Positions 48,714 to 60,757 of a stretch of DNA of 64,000 bases are shown one piece after another. A program made the position numbers and the translations under genes. Every line of letters starts with the position of its first letter. Positions within the stretch are counted from its first letter, which is position 1. The notes under the pieces were generated by a model. The model ran no database searches, was not told where the DNA came from, and was given only the letters and a program-made list of their open reading frames with translations. Source of the stretch: Diadophis punctatus similis (lineage: Eukaryota; Chordata; Lepidosauria; Squamata; Dipsadidae); contig JALIGW010000003.1 in assembly GCA_023053685.1 (NCBI GenBank), positions 44,524,496-44,588,495 on the forward strand, given 5' to 3'.

Positions 48714-48843
48714 CTTTGGGGCAGGTGTCTCCAAACTTGGCGACATTAAGACTTGTGGACTTCAACTCCCAGAATTCCCCAATCATGGGGGAGTTGAAGT
48801 CCAGAAGTCTTAGTTGCCAAGTTTGGAGACACCTGTTTTGGCG
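48714..48843. mobile_element. Short hAT foldback element (114 bp)
   Basis: Element 48722-48835, CAGGTGTCTCCAAACTTGGC to GCCAAGTTTGGAGACACCTG, pairs along its whole length (TTCAACTCCCAGAATTCCCC with GGGGGAGTTGAAGTCC). Flanks CTTTGGGG and TTTTGGCG agree at six of eight bases. Confidence 0.85.
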
Positions 48844-49390
48844 GATTGTTCCATTCTTCTAGTCCCCCATGCTTTCTTTTGCTTTCCCAAATGTGTGTAC
48901 ACATGGATGCATTCATTCCTCCTTCCCACATTCTTTCTTTTGGCTTAGCAAAGACCCTTCTCCTTCCCTTCCCCCCCCCTGCACCATCATTATTCTGGTG
49001 CTATATTAATCAAAGCAAAAGAGAACAGGTTGTTCTTTGATCTTTGTGTTTCACTGTAGCAAGGAAGAATGGACACTTCAGCTTCCACAAGTGCAGCTGT
49101 GCTGATTGAAGCATTGTAGTTTCATTGTGATGTGCCTGCATTGAAAGCTTAAGTGTTTGCAGGAGGGAGGGAGGGAAATTTTTGCAGAACTAGGGCTAGG
49201 CAGATCATGCTTGAGATACTAAAGGAGTGCCCACTGAAAGCTGTAAGGTAGAATAAAGTGATGAACTTTCTCGAAGATGTGGGAAAGCATGGGACAAAAG
49301 AAGGTTCATTGCCTTAACAGGCCATCATTGGATCAGCCACAAGAGAACTGAAAATGGCAGCTGCGGAGTTACATTTATGTAACGGAGTTA
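48844..49390. other. Unassigned sequence
   Basis: Nothing recognised. A GGAGTTACATTTA duplicate lies next to the LINE start (49365 and 49385). Confidence 0.3.
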
Positions 49391-49397
49391 CATTTAC

Positions 49398-50615
49398 TTA
49401 TGGCATTTCTGGCCCCCTACATAAATGGATAACTGCATTCCTGTCAAACAGACAACAAGTGGTTAAAATAGGATCATCTCTATCAAACCCTGTACCTGTT
49501 AACAGCGGTGTTCCCCAAGGAAGCATTTTAGGACCCACTCTCTTCATTCTTTACATAAATGACATTTGTGATATTATACAAAGCAACTGCGTCCTCTTCG
49601 CAGATGACGTAAAACTTTTCAACACCACTGACAATACTGCAACCCTTCAAAAAGACCTTGACTATATTTCTGAATGGTCTAACAAGTGGCAACTACCAAT
49701 CTCTATCAACAAATGCTCAGTTTTACACATTGGCAAAAATAATCAAAACACCAAATACAAACTTAATGATCATGACCTTGATGATGATCCTCACTCAGTA
49801 AAGGACCTCGGAGTACTCATCTCAAACGATCTAAGTGCCAGAGCCCACTGCAACTACATAGCAAAGAAGGCATTAAGAGTGGTTAACCTAATCTTGCGCA
49901 GCTTCTTCTCTGGTAACATTGTACTCTTAACCAGAGCATACAAAACATTTGCTAGACCGATCCTTGAATACAGCTCATCAGTCTGGAACCCACACTTCAT
50001 ATCAGACATTAACACTATTGAGAATGTCCAGCGATACTTCACAAGAAGAGTATTACATTCCTCTGTTCACAACAGAATTCCTTATGAAACCAGACTAGAA
50101 ATTTTGGGACTTCAAAACTTAGAACTCCGCCGCCTTCGATCTGACCTAAGTGTAGCTCACAAAATTATCCGCCTCAATGTCCTACCCGTTAACGACTATT
50201 TCAGCTTCAACCGCAATAATACACGAGCTCATAATAGATACAAACTTAATGTAAACCACTCCAGACTTGATTGCAAAAAATTCGACTTCAACAACAGAGT
50301 TGTCAACGCCTGGAACACTTTACCTGACTCAGTAGTTTCTTCCCCAAACCCCAAAAACTTCAACCTCTTATTATCTACCATTGACCTCACCCCATTCCTA
50401 AGAGGTCAGTAAGGGGCGTGCATAAGCGCACAATCCTAATGTACCCTAATGTACCCGTTCCTGTCCTAATGTACCCATATATTCATACCTCTTCTACTCT
50501 TATTCATGCTTGTAATATTATATATATATTCAATCATGTTTTACTGTTTGTACTTTGCTTATATTCATTTATGCTTGACAAAATAAACAAATACAAAAAT
50601 TTAAAAACAAAAACA
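49398..50615 (+). mobile_element. Jockey-superfamily LINE, 5'-truncated, best-preserved copy
   Basis: Starts TATGGCATTTCTGGCCCCCT inside the RT palm and runs to the tail TTGACAAAATAAACAAATAC. Highly similar to 34830-36030, with only scattered substitutions. Confidence 0.92.
49399..50412 (+). pseudogene. LINE ORF2 fragment: RT palm to C-terminus, no internal stop
   Basis: About 337 uninterrupted codons of LINE reverse transcriptase, ending FLRGQ at TAA 50410-50412. Order: GISGPLHKWITAFLSNRQQ, GVPQGSILGPTLFILYIND, the catalytic VLFADDVKLF, YISEWSNKWQLPISINKCSV, the thumb and connection region with FARPILEYSSSVWNPHF and VQRYFTRRVLHSS, and the C-terminal WNTLPDSVVSSPNPKNF. The endonuclease and the N-terminal half of RT are missing, so the copy is dead on insertion. 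The open frame continues upstream into non-LINE sequence to 49354, adding about 15 residues that do not belong to the element. Confidence 0.92.
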
Positions 50616-50923
50616 GAGTTGAGCATATTTGCTTAGCATTTCTCTTCTCCTCTTTTTCTTTCTTTACGTAGAGAGCAAATACTTATTTCCAGAGCTCTTC
50701 ATTAATGTGCTTTTTGGAAAGCAGGAATGAGAAATTGGTCCGATCATTTCAATATTACACTATTTTGTAGTGGCTACTTTACACTCACACCCATTTCATT
50801 GTTTCATCATTTCAAGCCCTGTACAGCTTTTTAAAGAGAGGTTATTCCACATGAGCCTGAAAATGCCAATAAACCCCTCCCCAATTCTACCTAGTGCTCA
50901 CCTAATTTTGCCTTTGACAGAGG
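50616..50923. other. Unassigned sequence
   Basis: Nothing recognised. Confidence 0.3.
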
Positions 50924-51200
50924 GGGAGGGGCAGTGGTGAAATCCTTCCGCTACGTCCTGGTTCGGGCGTCCTGGTAGTGGCGGCCGCCAGTGGTTCGGA
51001 GAACTGGTAGCGTCGGCAGCACAAGGCTCCGCCCATCCACCCGGACGTCACAATTTTCTTGTTTTTAACCCTCTGTGTATGCGCAAAGCCTTCTGCGCAT
51101 GCGCAGAGGGTGAAAAAGCATATGCGATGGTGGCATGCGTGCAAAGCACGCACTTCCGAACCACTAGGGAAGGTAAGTAGATTTCACCACTGGGGAGGGG
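50924..51200. mobile_element. hAT element (261 bp) in a G-rich target
   Basis: Element 50932-51192 begins CAGTGGTGAAATCCTTCC and ends TAGATTTCACCACTG. Exact duplication GGGAGGGG at 50924-50931 and 51193-51200. Interior hairpin around TTCTGCGCATGCGCAGAGGG. Confidence 0.95.
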
Positions 51201-52454
51201 GAACAGTAAAAAATGTTGCCCACTGTAGGATGCTATTGTTAAAGAGCATATTTGTACTATAGATGCAAAATTCAGAGAGGCCCATAAATAAAAAAGGAGG
51301 AATTTTGCCTGTACTTCAGAATTTCAGATAGTGCCAACAGTTGGTAAAAAAGGAAGCAGCTTTCTAAGCCTGCTTTTAATTTCCTAATTCTAACTTAAAG
51401 CCCATCCCCCTCCCATTTTTTTTCTTTAAAAAGCTAGTATTCTTGTTCCCTTCATTTCCTTCAGGAAAATAAAACAGAAATTGGTGTCATTTGGGGATCT
51501 CAGAGCTAGGACATTCATAGCCAAGCACAATTTTCTAGAACACATGTCATTTTGCATCTTGTCTGATCAAGTCTGTGTGGAATGTAAATCAAGGTTATAG
51601 CTTAGTCTGTAAATCAAGGTGATAACTGTGTGTTGTAGTTTTACCTAGCCAATTGTGCTTAATTCAGTTAAGCAGATTGTGGCCCTCCTTATTACCTGAA
51701 CACAGCCTTACTCTATTAATATCTCATCCAAACCCTGCATTTTTATAGATAGCTAAATTTTTACTTGGGGCAGAGTTTATCAGAAAAATATTATTGTAAT
51801 AAAATTATTAACTATAAAGTTAAAATCAGCATGGGCATGACTTTAGGATTTATCTCAGAACAGATATCATCTTAATTTCCTCATGTTGTAGAAAATGGAA
51901 ATATCTTCCTTTTGGGTCGTCATTGCCATTTGCATTTTTTATAAGCACCTATATTTCAAAGAGCTTTTAAAAGCTGCTAGCAGATTATCACGGGCACCTT
52001 TTTACTCAAAGGGTAATGGATTTTTTAAAAGTAAAATACTCTGACAATGAAAGAAGAGCACAAAGTAGCACTATTGATTGCAATCACATTTATATTATTT
52101 TAATGATGTACATCAGTCTTCCCTTCCAGACATGATGGACTACAAACCAAGAGCCCCCCAGACATGACGGACTACAAGTCCTATCGTTCCCTTGCAGCAT
52201 AATCTTTTGACTACTTCTGGAATGCATTAGATTGACAAAGTCAAAGGAAATTATATGAGAAAATAAATTGCTGTAAATGGAATGTTTATTGGGACTGACA
52301 GCTTGCCTATATTGGTCGTGGGACTGGAGAGAGCTACCGCCTTTTCTAGGAATGATAGCAGAGTGCAGGCTGCTATGTTTATGCAACAGGCAAAGACATG
52401 GTGGGCCTAACCATGATTTGCTGAACAAATCAGTATTCCCTGGTTTCACAGGAG
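51201..52454. other. Unassigned low-copy sequence
   Basis: No recognised repeat or exon. Confidence 0.3.
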
Positions 52455-52990
52455 GTACAAAGCAGGGGCGGGTTCCTAATTTTTTTACTACCACTCTGTG
52501 GGTGTGGCTTATTTTGTGGGTGTGGCTTGCCAGCCATGTGACCGGCGTGGTTTCTCGGACTGCTGAAGGGAGAGGAACTGAGATAGGTCCTGCCACCCAT
52601 TCCCCCTCCCCTCAGCAGCTCAAGAAGCCTCAAACATGCGAAAATGCCTAGGATCATCACCGCGCGTTCGTGGCTTCTCGGACTACTGAAGGGAGGGGAA
52701 TGGAGATAGCTCCTGCCATCCATTCTTTCAGCGTCTCACACGCTCCCTCAGCCATCCTCCCCTGCTTGGACTCACTGTGGGGTAGGAAGGCAGCGCATGC
52801 GCAGTGCCGGAAGCTCGGCTTCTGGGCATGCGCAGAAGAAAATTTAAAAAAATTAATATTTTTTTTTTCAAAAAAATGGCGGCGCCCAGGCACCAGCAAC
52901 TGACCGCACCGGTACTGTGACGTCACCAGCGGGCTGCTACCGGTGCTATAGAGTGGACTGCACTGGTAGGAACCCACCACTGGTACAAAG
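52455..52990. mobile_element. hAT element (520 bp) with 8-bp TSD
   Basis: Element 52463-52982 begins CAGGGGCGGGTTCCTAA and ends TAGGAACCCACCACTG. Exact duplication GTACAAAG at 52455-52462 and 52983-52990. Closely related to the nested element 29994-30631. It contains a partial tandem duplicate (CTCGGACT(G/A)CTGAAGGGA at about 52555 and 52678). Confidence 0.96.
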
Positions 52991-53470
52991 TGATAATGCA
53001 ATCATGCATTTTAATGAGTTGTTTATGTCAACAATACATAAATCTGTTGTTTCTCATAATAACAAAAATATCCATCAGGGGAGGAGAAAAAAGGCAACAA
53101 TGTGAGCAGGTTAAAGGATTTATAATGTCTCCATATTTTTTGGGAAGCTTTTCTGGATTGCCACCAATGATTAAAAAAAAAGATGTTGGGAAGACACTTC
53201 ACGGTGGTAAGGAAGAGCAGTCAGTGAGGAAGAGATCATTGCCTCTTTCGATTTCAAAAGAAACCCTGATGGGCTAAAGCACTGAGTTTGGGGAAAGAAA
53301 ACCACAAGGGTCTGCTTTTGGAGAAATGCTGTGGCTTCTGAGATCTTCAACATTTCATTTGGTTAATATAAAGTGAGCAAAGCAGGTAACTCCAGATGAT
53401 GGACAAAATGCAGCCAATTTCTGGGCCATTCAGTTGTATTTCTCTGCAACAGAGGCATCTGCAGGGGAGC
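52991..53470. other. Unassigned sequence
   Basis: Nothing recognised. Confidence 0.3.
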
Positions 53471-53477
53471 TAAAAAA

Positions 53478-53562
53478 AAAGTCAAAATGGCAGCCACAAT
53501 CATGTGATTGAAGCCCTGCCCTCTTCCGGCTGTGTGTTCAGGGCTGCCATCTTGACTTTCTT
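53478..53562. mobile_element. Possible short DNA transposon remnant
   Basis: AAAGTCAAAATGGCAGCC near the start and its inverse GGGCTGCCATCTTGACTTT at the end, 16 of 18 bases pairing, around 50 bases of centre. No target duplication is clear. Confidence 0.4.
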
Positions 53563-53914
53563 GAACCTCCTACCTATTGAGTTCATTGCACGGAGGACAG
53601 ATAGGCCGGGGTGTGTATTTTTTCCTCTTTCTTCTCTATTTCTGCTGAGGCAGATTTCCATTATCTAAAAGAACAACACAACTTTTCCTGAGCTGGTACA
53701 TCCAGATGTGTTGGCCAAACCTCTAAAATAAGTACACAACTATAACTATTCTTTGAAAAGGTCTAGATCTGTTTCAAACTTCTTCACATTCATATCTTCA
53801 TAGGTGTCTCATAGAAACAGTGCTTTCCTGGTTGGTCCTAATCAAGCTTTTTTTTCCCTGGGTGGTGGTGGTGGAAAGTATATTTCAAATAAGCATCGAC
53901 CCCTGGAACTGTTT

Positions 53915-54058
53915 GAACAAATCCACAGTTTTCTTGGCAACATTTTCAAAAGTGGTTTGCCATTGTCTTCTCCCTAGGGCTGTGAGAGAGTGCCCAGAGC
54001 AGGACTAGAACTCTTGATTTTGAGCCTGTTGCCTTATCCACTACACCAAACTGACTTT
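53915..54058 (-). mobile_element. Sauria-type SINE, copy 2
   Basis: Plus strand shows CAGTTTTCTTGGCAAC, GGTTTGCCATTGTCTTCTCC and CACTACACCAAACTGACT, the inverse of the SINE 3' part and tRNA-like head. The central part is shortened. Confidence 0.82.
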
Positions 54059-54169
54059 CTGATTGATCATGCCATACTTTTTAAATCCTTGTTATGTAGT
54101 GTGAAGACTAAGGTCATTATAGGTTTGAAACCAGAGAGTTTGCTGGCTTTTCTGGAATGCTTTGCCTTG

Positions 54170-54853
54170 GTCTTTACCACGGTCACTCATGCCCTTATCA
54201 CCTTATGGCTTGACTATTGCAACACGCTCTCCATGGGGCTACCCTTGAAGAGCGTTCGGAGACTACAGTTAGTCCAGAATGCAGTTGCGCGAGCTGTGGT
54301 GGGTGTCCCAAGATACACCCACACCAACCCCATCCTTCGCCAGCTGCACTGGCTTCCAATTGGTCTCCGGACGCAATTTAAGGTGTTGGTTCTTACCTTT
54401 AAAGCCCTACATGGCTCAGGACCAGTTTATCTGCGTGACCACCTTCTACTGCATTCCTCCCAACGACCAGTACGATTGCACAGGGTCGGCCTTCTTCAGG
54501 TCCCGTCTGCCAGACAATGTTGGCTGGCAGGCCCGCGGGGGAGGGCCTTCTCTGTAGCTGCTCCGATTCTTTGGAATCAACTACCTGCCGAGATCCGTAT
54601 TACCACCACCTTACTGGCCTTCCGAAAAGCTGTTAAGACCTGGCTTTTCCGGTAGGCCTGGGCCCAATGACCCTTCGAAGAGGTCTTTTCAGATCGGCCC
54701 ATGTATGTATGTGTGAATGGATTGTGTTTTAAATATGTTTTTAAATTGTTTTTTTAATTGGAATATGTATTTTTACTTGTTGTGAGCCGCCCAGAGTCCC
54801 CTGGGAGTTGGGCGGCATAGAAATTTTATTAGTAAATAAATAAATAAATATGC
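54170..54853 (+). mobile_element. L2-clade LINE 3' end
   Basis: About 160 codons of ORF2 C-terminus then 3'UTR with GAGCCGCCCAGAGTCCC / GGGCGGCATAG and an AAAT tail. More diverged from the 8936 copy than that is from 1801. Confidence 0.92.
54174..54655 (+). pseudogene. L2 ORF2 C-terminal relic
   Basis: Open frame with TVTHALITLWLDYCNTLSMG, RRLQLVQNAVARAVVGVPRY, RQLHWLPIGLRTQFKVLVLT, GRAFSVAAPILWNQLP and LLAFRKAVKTWLFR, ending TAG at 54653-54655. The LINE part begins at the thumb; the RT catalytic centre is absent. The open frame extends upstream to 53990 through a SINE and unrelated sequence. Confidence 0.9.
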
Positions 54854-54859
54854 AGGCTC

Positions 54860-56012
54860 CAGACCCTCAAGGATACCAGGCTTGGGGGGGGGACTATAAA
54901 GTTGTCAATTTAGTAGCCAAATAGTAAGCATAGTAAATGGGCTTCCAGCAACCAAGGAACTATAATTCTTGTTTCTCTTTTTTCTGCAGCGAGACCACAC
55001 ATGACTGTTCATGTCAAAGATTTGCCCGTCAGAAAAAGCAAGAGGCCTGCCTTGCATACCCTGCACTGAAGAGACACTGAGGCAGCTGCCAGCTTCAGAT
55101 AATCTTCTGAGAATTAGCAATTGTTCACTTGAATGTCATTTCCATCTTTAATTGGAACATGAACTAAAACAAAGCTGCATCTAAAGGCTCAGAAGTCTGA
55201 TAAGACTCCACTGGGGAGAAAACCTCTTTACCCTTTCAAATGTTTTGTATGAATCTGCAATGACCTGATAAAGCAGAGAATGTCCTGCCTTTGGGGAGAA
55301 ATGGTGGTAATGGCGTCATACAGAGATCCACTGTCCATCTCTCATGTGAGGGGAGGAAACAGTATTGCATTTGAAATTGAAATAAGTGAGGCAGCTATAG
55401 GAAAAGCTCAACTCTGGTGGGAAAACATGGAAAAGAAACCCTCTTGGCTGTCTTGAAGAGAAATTGATTTTGGCCAGTGATGCACATTTCCCTCAGAAAG
55501 GAGTAAGGGAGCTAAGAGTAAGTCTTGGGTATACCAAGGAAGTAGCATGTGATCCACAGGTGGCCATTGATGCTTCACCAAAAAGAGGAGGGAAAGAGGC
55601 TATAGATGCTTGAATAACATTTGCAACTGCTGATCAAGCTGTATTGAAATCAATGTTAAAATAATTACTATAATTTAATTCAAATAGAAATCCAATGTAT
55701 TTCATCAGAATTTAAGGACTATGAGTATATGAAGTGTTTATGAATTGAGGTTGTGGCTTCCTATTTGGGATTAAAGGCTTTCTTTAAGTTGAAGGGGATT
55801 CCTGAGAACCTCGTGGACATGTTCATGCAGCTTCTTAGTAATTGTAAGGAAATTGTTTGCCATTGTCTTCTTCTGAGATTGTCTTCTAAGTCTACACCTC
55901 TTTGAAGTCATCAACCATTTGAAGGACTACCCAATTTGACTTACCTAATCACCATGTTCCCCCTCAAGATTACATTTGCTGGCTTTCTATTTAAGTTCTA
56001 GCAGTTATATTG
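54860..56012. other. Unassigned low-copy sequence with one weak exon candidate at 54990-55080
   Basis: A strong pyrimidine tract ending TTCTGCAG (to 54989) precedes about 29 open codons to TGA (55078-55080). Nothing upstream in frame supports it as an exon, and I do not recognise the peptide. Confidence 0.25.
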
Positions 56013-56275
56013 GGTGCGTCTAATACACCGAATGTAGCCCCACCCACCCAGCCACCCCCACCCTTTGGCCTCTGTCTTCCAGCAATTTACCTGTTTGCAG
56101 CAAACAGGGAAGAGCCCGTTAAGACAAGCAAGTCCTTAGCAGCTTCCTGATCCCCAGCTGATTTGCCACGTGCTAAAATGAAACTGAAACTGCAAAGAGG
56201 CAAATAGCTGGGAGAGACACACAGATTTTTATTTTCTGCTAAACAGGATGCAAGGGGGTAAGTGAATAACTATAA
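56013..56275. mobile_element. DNA transposon fragment (GTGCGTCTTATAC family), part 1
   Basis: Begins GGGTGCGTCTAATACACCGA and contains GTTTGCAGCAAACAGGGAAG and AAACTGAAACTGCAAAGAGGC. Related phrases recur in part 2. Confidence 0.5.
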
Positions 56276-56341
56276 ATGTCTGTAGAATGTTCAAATTATT
56301 AGACTTATTTTTTAAAGACTGCTTTATTATTGTTCTAGAGC
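56276..56341. other. Unassigned spacer
   Basis: Nothing recognised. Confidence 0.3.
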
Positions 56342-56485
56342 CAGGGGTCTCCAACCTTGGCAATTTTAAGACTTGCGGACTTCAACGCCCAGAATTCCAC
56401 AGCCAGCTTTGTTAGCTTTGCTGGCTGTGGAATTCTGGGAGTTGAAGTCCACAAGTCTTAAAGTTGCCAAGGTTGGAGACCCCTG
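56342..56485. mobile_element. Short hAT foldback element (144 bp)
   Basis: CAGGGGTCTCCAACCTTGGC to GCCAAGGTTGGAGACCCCTG, pairing nearly end to end through GGAATTCTGGGAGTTGAAGT. No convincing target duplication remains. Confidence 0.88.
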
Positions 56486-56799
56486 TAAATCTAGACAACT
56501 TAACAAAATAAAGAAGCTTTTTAAAATAAATGCTTGCTCTGAAGAGGCCCAGTGCTATTGTATCTTCTTTTAAATAATAGAGAATAATGTATACTTCCAG
56601 AAATTTTAATCAATTTTAACAGCTCTGTACAAGTATAGTCTGAAATGTAACAGTGTCCTGTTTAGTATTAGAGTTAAATCCTGACTTACCTTGGAGTAGA
56701 TCTATTTAAATAATTGGGAGGAGTTAGTGTGACTACATTTAAGAAAACTTTCTGGCATAATGTACATTTCTCCAATTCTTTGCTATTTCTATGGGTCAG

Positions 56800-56962
56800 G
56801 CACACATGCACAGAAATACACAGCAAACAGTGTATATCATCTGTGCTGTTTGCTGTTTGGCAAATTGCTTGGAGGCAGAGGCCTTTTTTCCTTGGTTTCC
56901 TCCCCCAAAACTAAGGTGCGTCTTATACTCCGGTGCATCTTATACTCCGAAAAATACGGTAC
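56800..56962. mobile_element. DNA transposon end (GTGCGTCTTATAC family), part 2
   Basis: Ends AGGTGCGTCTTATACTCCGG, TGCATCTTATACTCCGAAAA and ATACGGTA, the terminal region of a repeat common in squamates. The internal GCTGTTTGCTGTTTGGCAAA pairs in content with part 1. Confidence 0.6.
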
Positions 56963-57121
56963 TATATAACTATACAATTTTAATTGCAATAATTTCTGAA
57001 ATGTAGTATATTTTACCCAAATCATTTCCCCCTTATATGCTGCTTTTTATTATACAAAATAAAGTAGAATAAAGGAAATAGGAATATTAAGCCTCTTATA
57101 GAGCATACATCTAACTATTAT

Positions 57122-57345
57122 AAATGAGAGTCAATTTGGTGTAGAAGTTAAGGCATTGTGCTATTAACCAGGAAACTGTGCAATCTAGTCCTGCCCTGGC
57201 CATAAAGTTGGCTGGGTGACCTTGGGCCAGTCATTCTCTTAGCCCTAGGAAGAAGGCAATGGCAAACCATTTCTGAGAAATCTTGCCAAGAAAACTGCAA
57301 GGACCTGTCCAAGTAGTCTCTGAGAATGGAAAAGAAAAGAAAAAC
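57122..57345 (+). mobile_element. Sauria-type SINE, copy 3
   Basis: Head TTTGGTGTAGAAGTTAAGGC, box B-like ATCTAGTCCTG, body GGTGACCTTGGGCCAGTC, and the 3' part AAGGCAATGGCAAACCAT and GCCAAGAAAACTGCAAGG, ending in an AAAAGA-type tail. The most complete of the three copies. Confidence 0.9.
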
Positions 57346-58930
57346 TATTAAAAACAAACAGCATAATCTCCCATGGAGAACAATAGTTTATAATTCTGGA
57401 CTTGCCCCATAACTGACATCATTCTATTGCTACCACACCCTTAGCAGTCCTTAGTTGCCAATCATAATAATAATAGCAATTTAAAAAGTGCAAGCCACTG
57501 GAGAAAAAAGAATTCCCTGTCACTGTTATAAATGTTGTATATCTATACACCAGTTTCTCCCACCTGATCGCTTCCAGATGTTCCTATCACCCATAGCCAG
57601 CATGCTAGACTTTGGGATCCAACACATCTAGAGTGAATTGATCTGGAAAAGCATGATGTAGCTGCCTGTCCAAGATGGGAAATAAGCAAAAGAGAAGATT
57701 GCCAATCACAACATATAACATTTCTTTGAGGGCATAGCCTCTGTTCGAAGCTCTGGATGAATCAATAAGGGATGAGAGTAGTAGTAGAAATCTCACTCCT
57801 TTAAACCAGTAGGATTAGAAACTTCAACACGCACACATACACAAAAGAGAGCCAAACACTTCTTAAGGAAGTTAAGGAGTTAAGGAATACACTCTTTCCT
57901 ACTGTTGCAGGATATAAGACTTGAATAATAGCAAATAAAAAGGAAGATTGTGGGGAAAGAAATATTCTCAGCACAACATTTGCCATGTTGGCTCTATTTG
58001 TTGGTCTTTACACAGTTCAAGTTGGTTTATATGTGACATTTCCAGTCTATATGAATACAGAAATGCCTAATTAGACATCAATATACTTGCTGCTTATTTA
58101 TTCCTGAGCTGCATCATATACTACCTTTCCTTCAGGATCTCAAGACAAGAACTCATAGTGCTCCATATTATCTTCATAACCAAGCCCTTGTGACTAATTC
58201 ACCACTGATGCTGACAGTGCAGATGAATCATGCAAACATAGAAAATTGTGGTGATTGATAAACCATAATTCAATTAACCAGGGGCAAGACCATGCTATAA
58301 GAACAGGCAGTGACTGGTCTGGAAATAATTTCTTGGTTGGGTGGGAAGTTTAATCTGAGTTTGCCAAGCCAACATTTTAACCAGGATACCACCATACTAG
58401 CACTTTTACATGTTATATTCTCATGCTACTTTCCTTTTATTCCATTCTCTGCTGCCAGGCATTCACTACTTACATTTTTTGGAATCAATAAGCCATTTTG
58501 TATATGGATTTGTCTTTTTTCCCTACATAATTCATATTTGCAAAGTGGAGTGACATTCTGTCCTCCTCACAAAGGTTCAGCTGATGCATGAATGCTGTGA
58601 CAGATACCAGTGGCAGATCTAAATACTAAATATTTATAGAAACTGACAGGTTGTTATTATAGTCAGAAAAAGAGTAGTATAGGGAAAATAAATTTAATAA
58701 TAAATATTAACTGTTTATTTAATACATTTATATGGCTGCAAAACTCACACAATGCAACTCTGGATAGTGTACATCAGTATAAAATCAAATGACAACAGTA
58801 ATCAACAGATAATTGGGAACCATCAATATGCATTACACCTCCCAAAGTACAACCTCCAGCCATCATGGCCCTGGGGGTGGGGGAACCAAATTCTTAATAC
58901 CTTTCTAAAAGTCATCAAAGAAGGAATTGT
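57346..58930. other. Unassigned low-copy sequence
   Basis: No recognised repeat or exon. Confidence 0.3.
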
Positions 58931-58934
58931 TAGG

Positions 58935-59013
58935 ATTCCCACACTGGCTTGGGAATTCTGGGAGTTGAAGTCCACAATTCTTAAAGTTGCCAGGGTTGGA
59001 CATCCCTATTCTA
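58935..59013. mobile_element. Short hAT element, 3' half only
   Basis: GGAATTCTGGGAGTTGAAGT to TTAAAGTTGCCAGGGTTGG, matching the second half of 56342-56485. Confidence 0.75.
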
Positions 59014-59094
59014 GAGGATAGGTCTGCAACATCTCCCACATCCCCCAGGCATTAGGGGCCAGATGAGTGGGAGTCCCCTTGTGATGGTTTTATG

Positions 59095-59262
<168 letters not shown>

Positions 59263-59429
59263 AATATTTTGTGCTGTTTATTGCTATGTGTCTTTCTTTT
59301 TTCATCTGTTTGTTTTTCTGCTGTGTGTCACCCAGAATCACAGTGGTTGAGTTGGGTAGCCTTATACACCTTGTAAATATATCCATCAAGTGAGATAGGT
59401 TGAAGGAAAGGATCTGAAATGTGGCTGTG

Positions 59430-59801
59430 CAGGTAGACCTCACTTACAGCCTGCCTGTCATTACGGACTGTTTAAAGTTGTAATGATGCTGAAAAAGTAA
59501 CTTTTGACCAGTCCTCGCATATTCAACCATCACAGCATCTTGCGGTCCCATGACTGACATTCAGACACTGCATCTGGTGGGTGTTTATCAGAGTGTCCCA
59601 TGGTCACAATATTTCCATTTACATACTTCACAACCAGCTTGAGATATGTAGAGTGAATGGAGAGGTTGGCAGTAAAATCAAAAGTCAGTTATGTGATGTC
59701 TCACGTAATGACTATTGTGATCATGTGATGTTTTTCTTAGTGACATTACTTAGCGGCAGAGTTGGCAGTCCCAACTGTGGTTGCTAAGCAAAAACCACCT
59801 G
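59430..59801. mobile_element. Palindromic Tc/mariner-like element, copy 4 (oldest)
   Basis: CAGGTAGACCTCACTTAC at the start and TGCTAAGCAAAAACCACCTG before TA at the end. Heavily diverged interior still shows GTGATCATGTGATG and CATGACTGACATTCAG. Confidence 0.65.
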
Positions 59802-59802
59802 T

Positions 59803-60509
59803 ACAGTTAGAGCATGTTGGATGGGCAGAAACAATCAGACAAAATATGGTCCTGCATATAACTTGTCCTGTGTCATGCAGGGTAAATTCCAGAAGATTTT
59901 CAAGGACAGTTTCATATATACCGGTAGTATGTTGCAGTATTCCAACTGGGAGGTGACTAAGGTATGAGTGACTACAAGCACGGTCCTCTAATTCAGGAAG
60001 AGGCACTATTGGTACACAAGACAATATTGTGCAAGGGTTCTCCTGACCACTACTGCCATTTGTTCCCCAAGTCCTGGGAGTTTAGGAAGACTCCCAAATT
60101 ATGCACTGAATCTGAACAGGGGAATGCAGCCTCTCCTAGAGCCGAATATGAAAAATCTCCAGCTTCAGGAGTGGGGGTGGGGGGCACAGCCACTAGATCT
60201 TGCTAGAATTGAGCTGATTTGGGCCTCCCCATCATCCAGACATTAGGACAGTATCTTGACAGCATCACCTGATCAGCCAGGGCAAAGATATAAAGCAATC
60301 TGTCCTCAGTATATGGATGATTCTGCATTTTGTGCCAATCAGTGACCTCCCCTAGTGACTTCATACAGGTGTTAAATAAGGAAAAGAGAACATGCAGAAC
60401 AGAGTTCTAGGGCTAGATTGCTAACTGTAGATACAATGTACTCCACTGCAAAACTCACTGCTGAAACCGACAGGCATGGGATACGTCTCCATCACTGATT
60501 AGCTAATAT
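59803..60509. other. Unassigned low-copy sequence
   Basis: Nothing recognised. Confidence 0.3.
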
Positions 60510-60757
60510 AGCAATAGCACTAGCAATAGCACTTAGACTTATATACCGGTTCATAGTGCTTTACAGCCCTCTCTAAGCGGTTTACAGAGTTCAGCATATT
60601 GCCCCCAACAATCTGGGTCCTCATTTGACCCACCTCGGAAGGATGGAAGGCTGAGTCAACCTTGAGCCTAGTGAGATTTGAACAGCTGAACTGCTGAACT
60701 AGCAGTCAGCTGAAGTAGGTTGCAGTGCTGCTTTTAACCACTGCGCCACCTCGGCTC
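60510..60757 (-). mobile_element. tRNA-derived SINE, copy 4
   Basis: Plus strand shows the AGCAAT tail, CTCTCTAAGCGGTTTACAGA, GGAAGGATGGAAGGCTGAGT, the box B inverse GTGAGATTTGAAC and the head inverse CACTGCGCCACCTCGGCTCC. Confidence 0.93.

Noticed and set aside
54990..55080. Possible terminal exon after TTCTGCAG
   Set aside because: Only 29 codons, no upstream partner found, and a short cysteine pattern that fits no family I could confirm.
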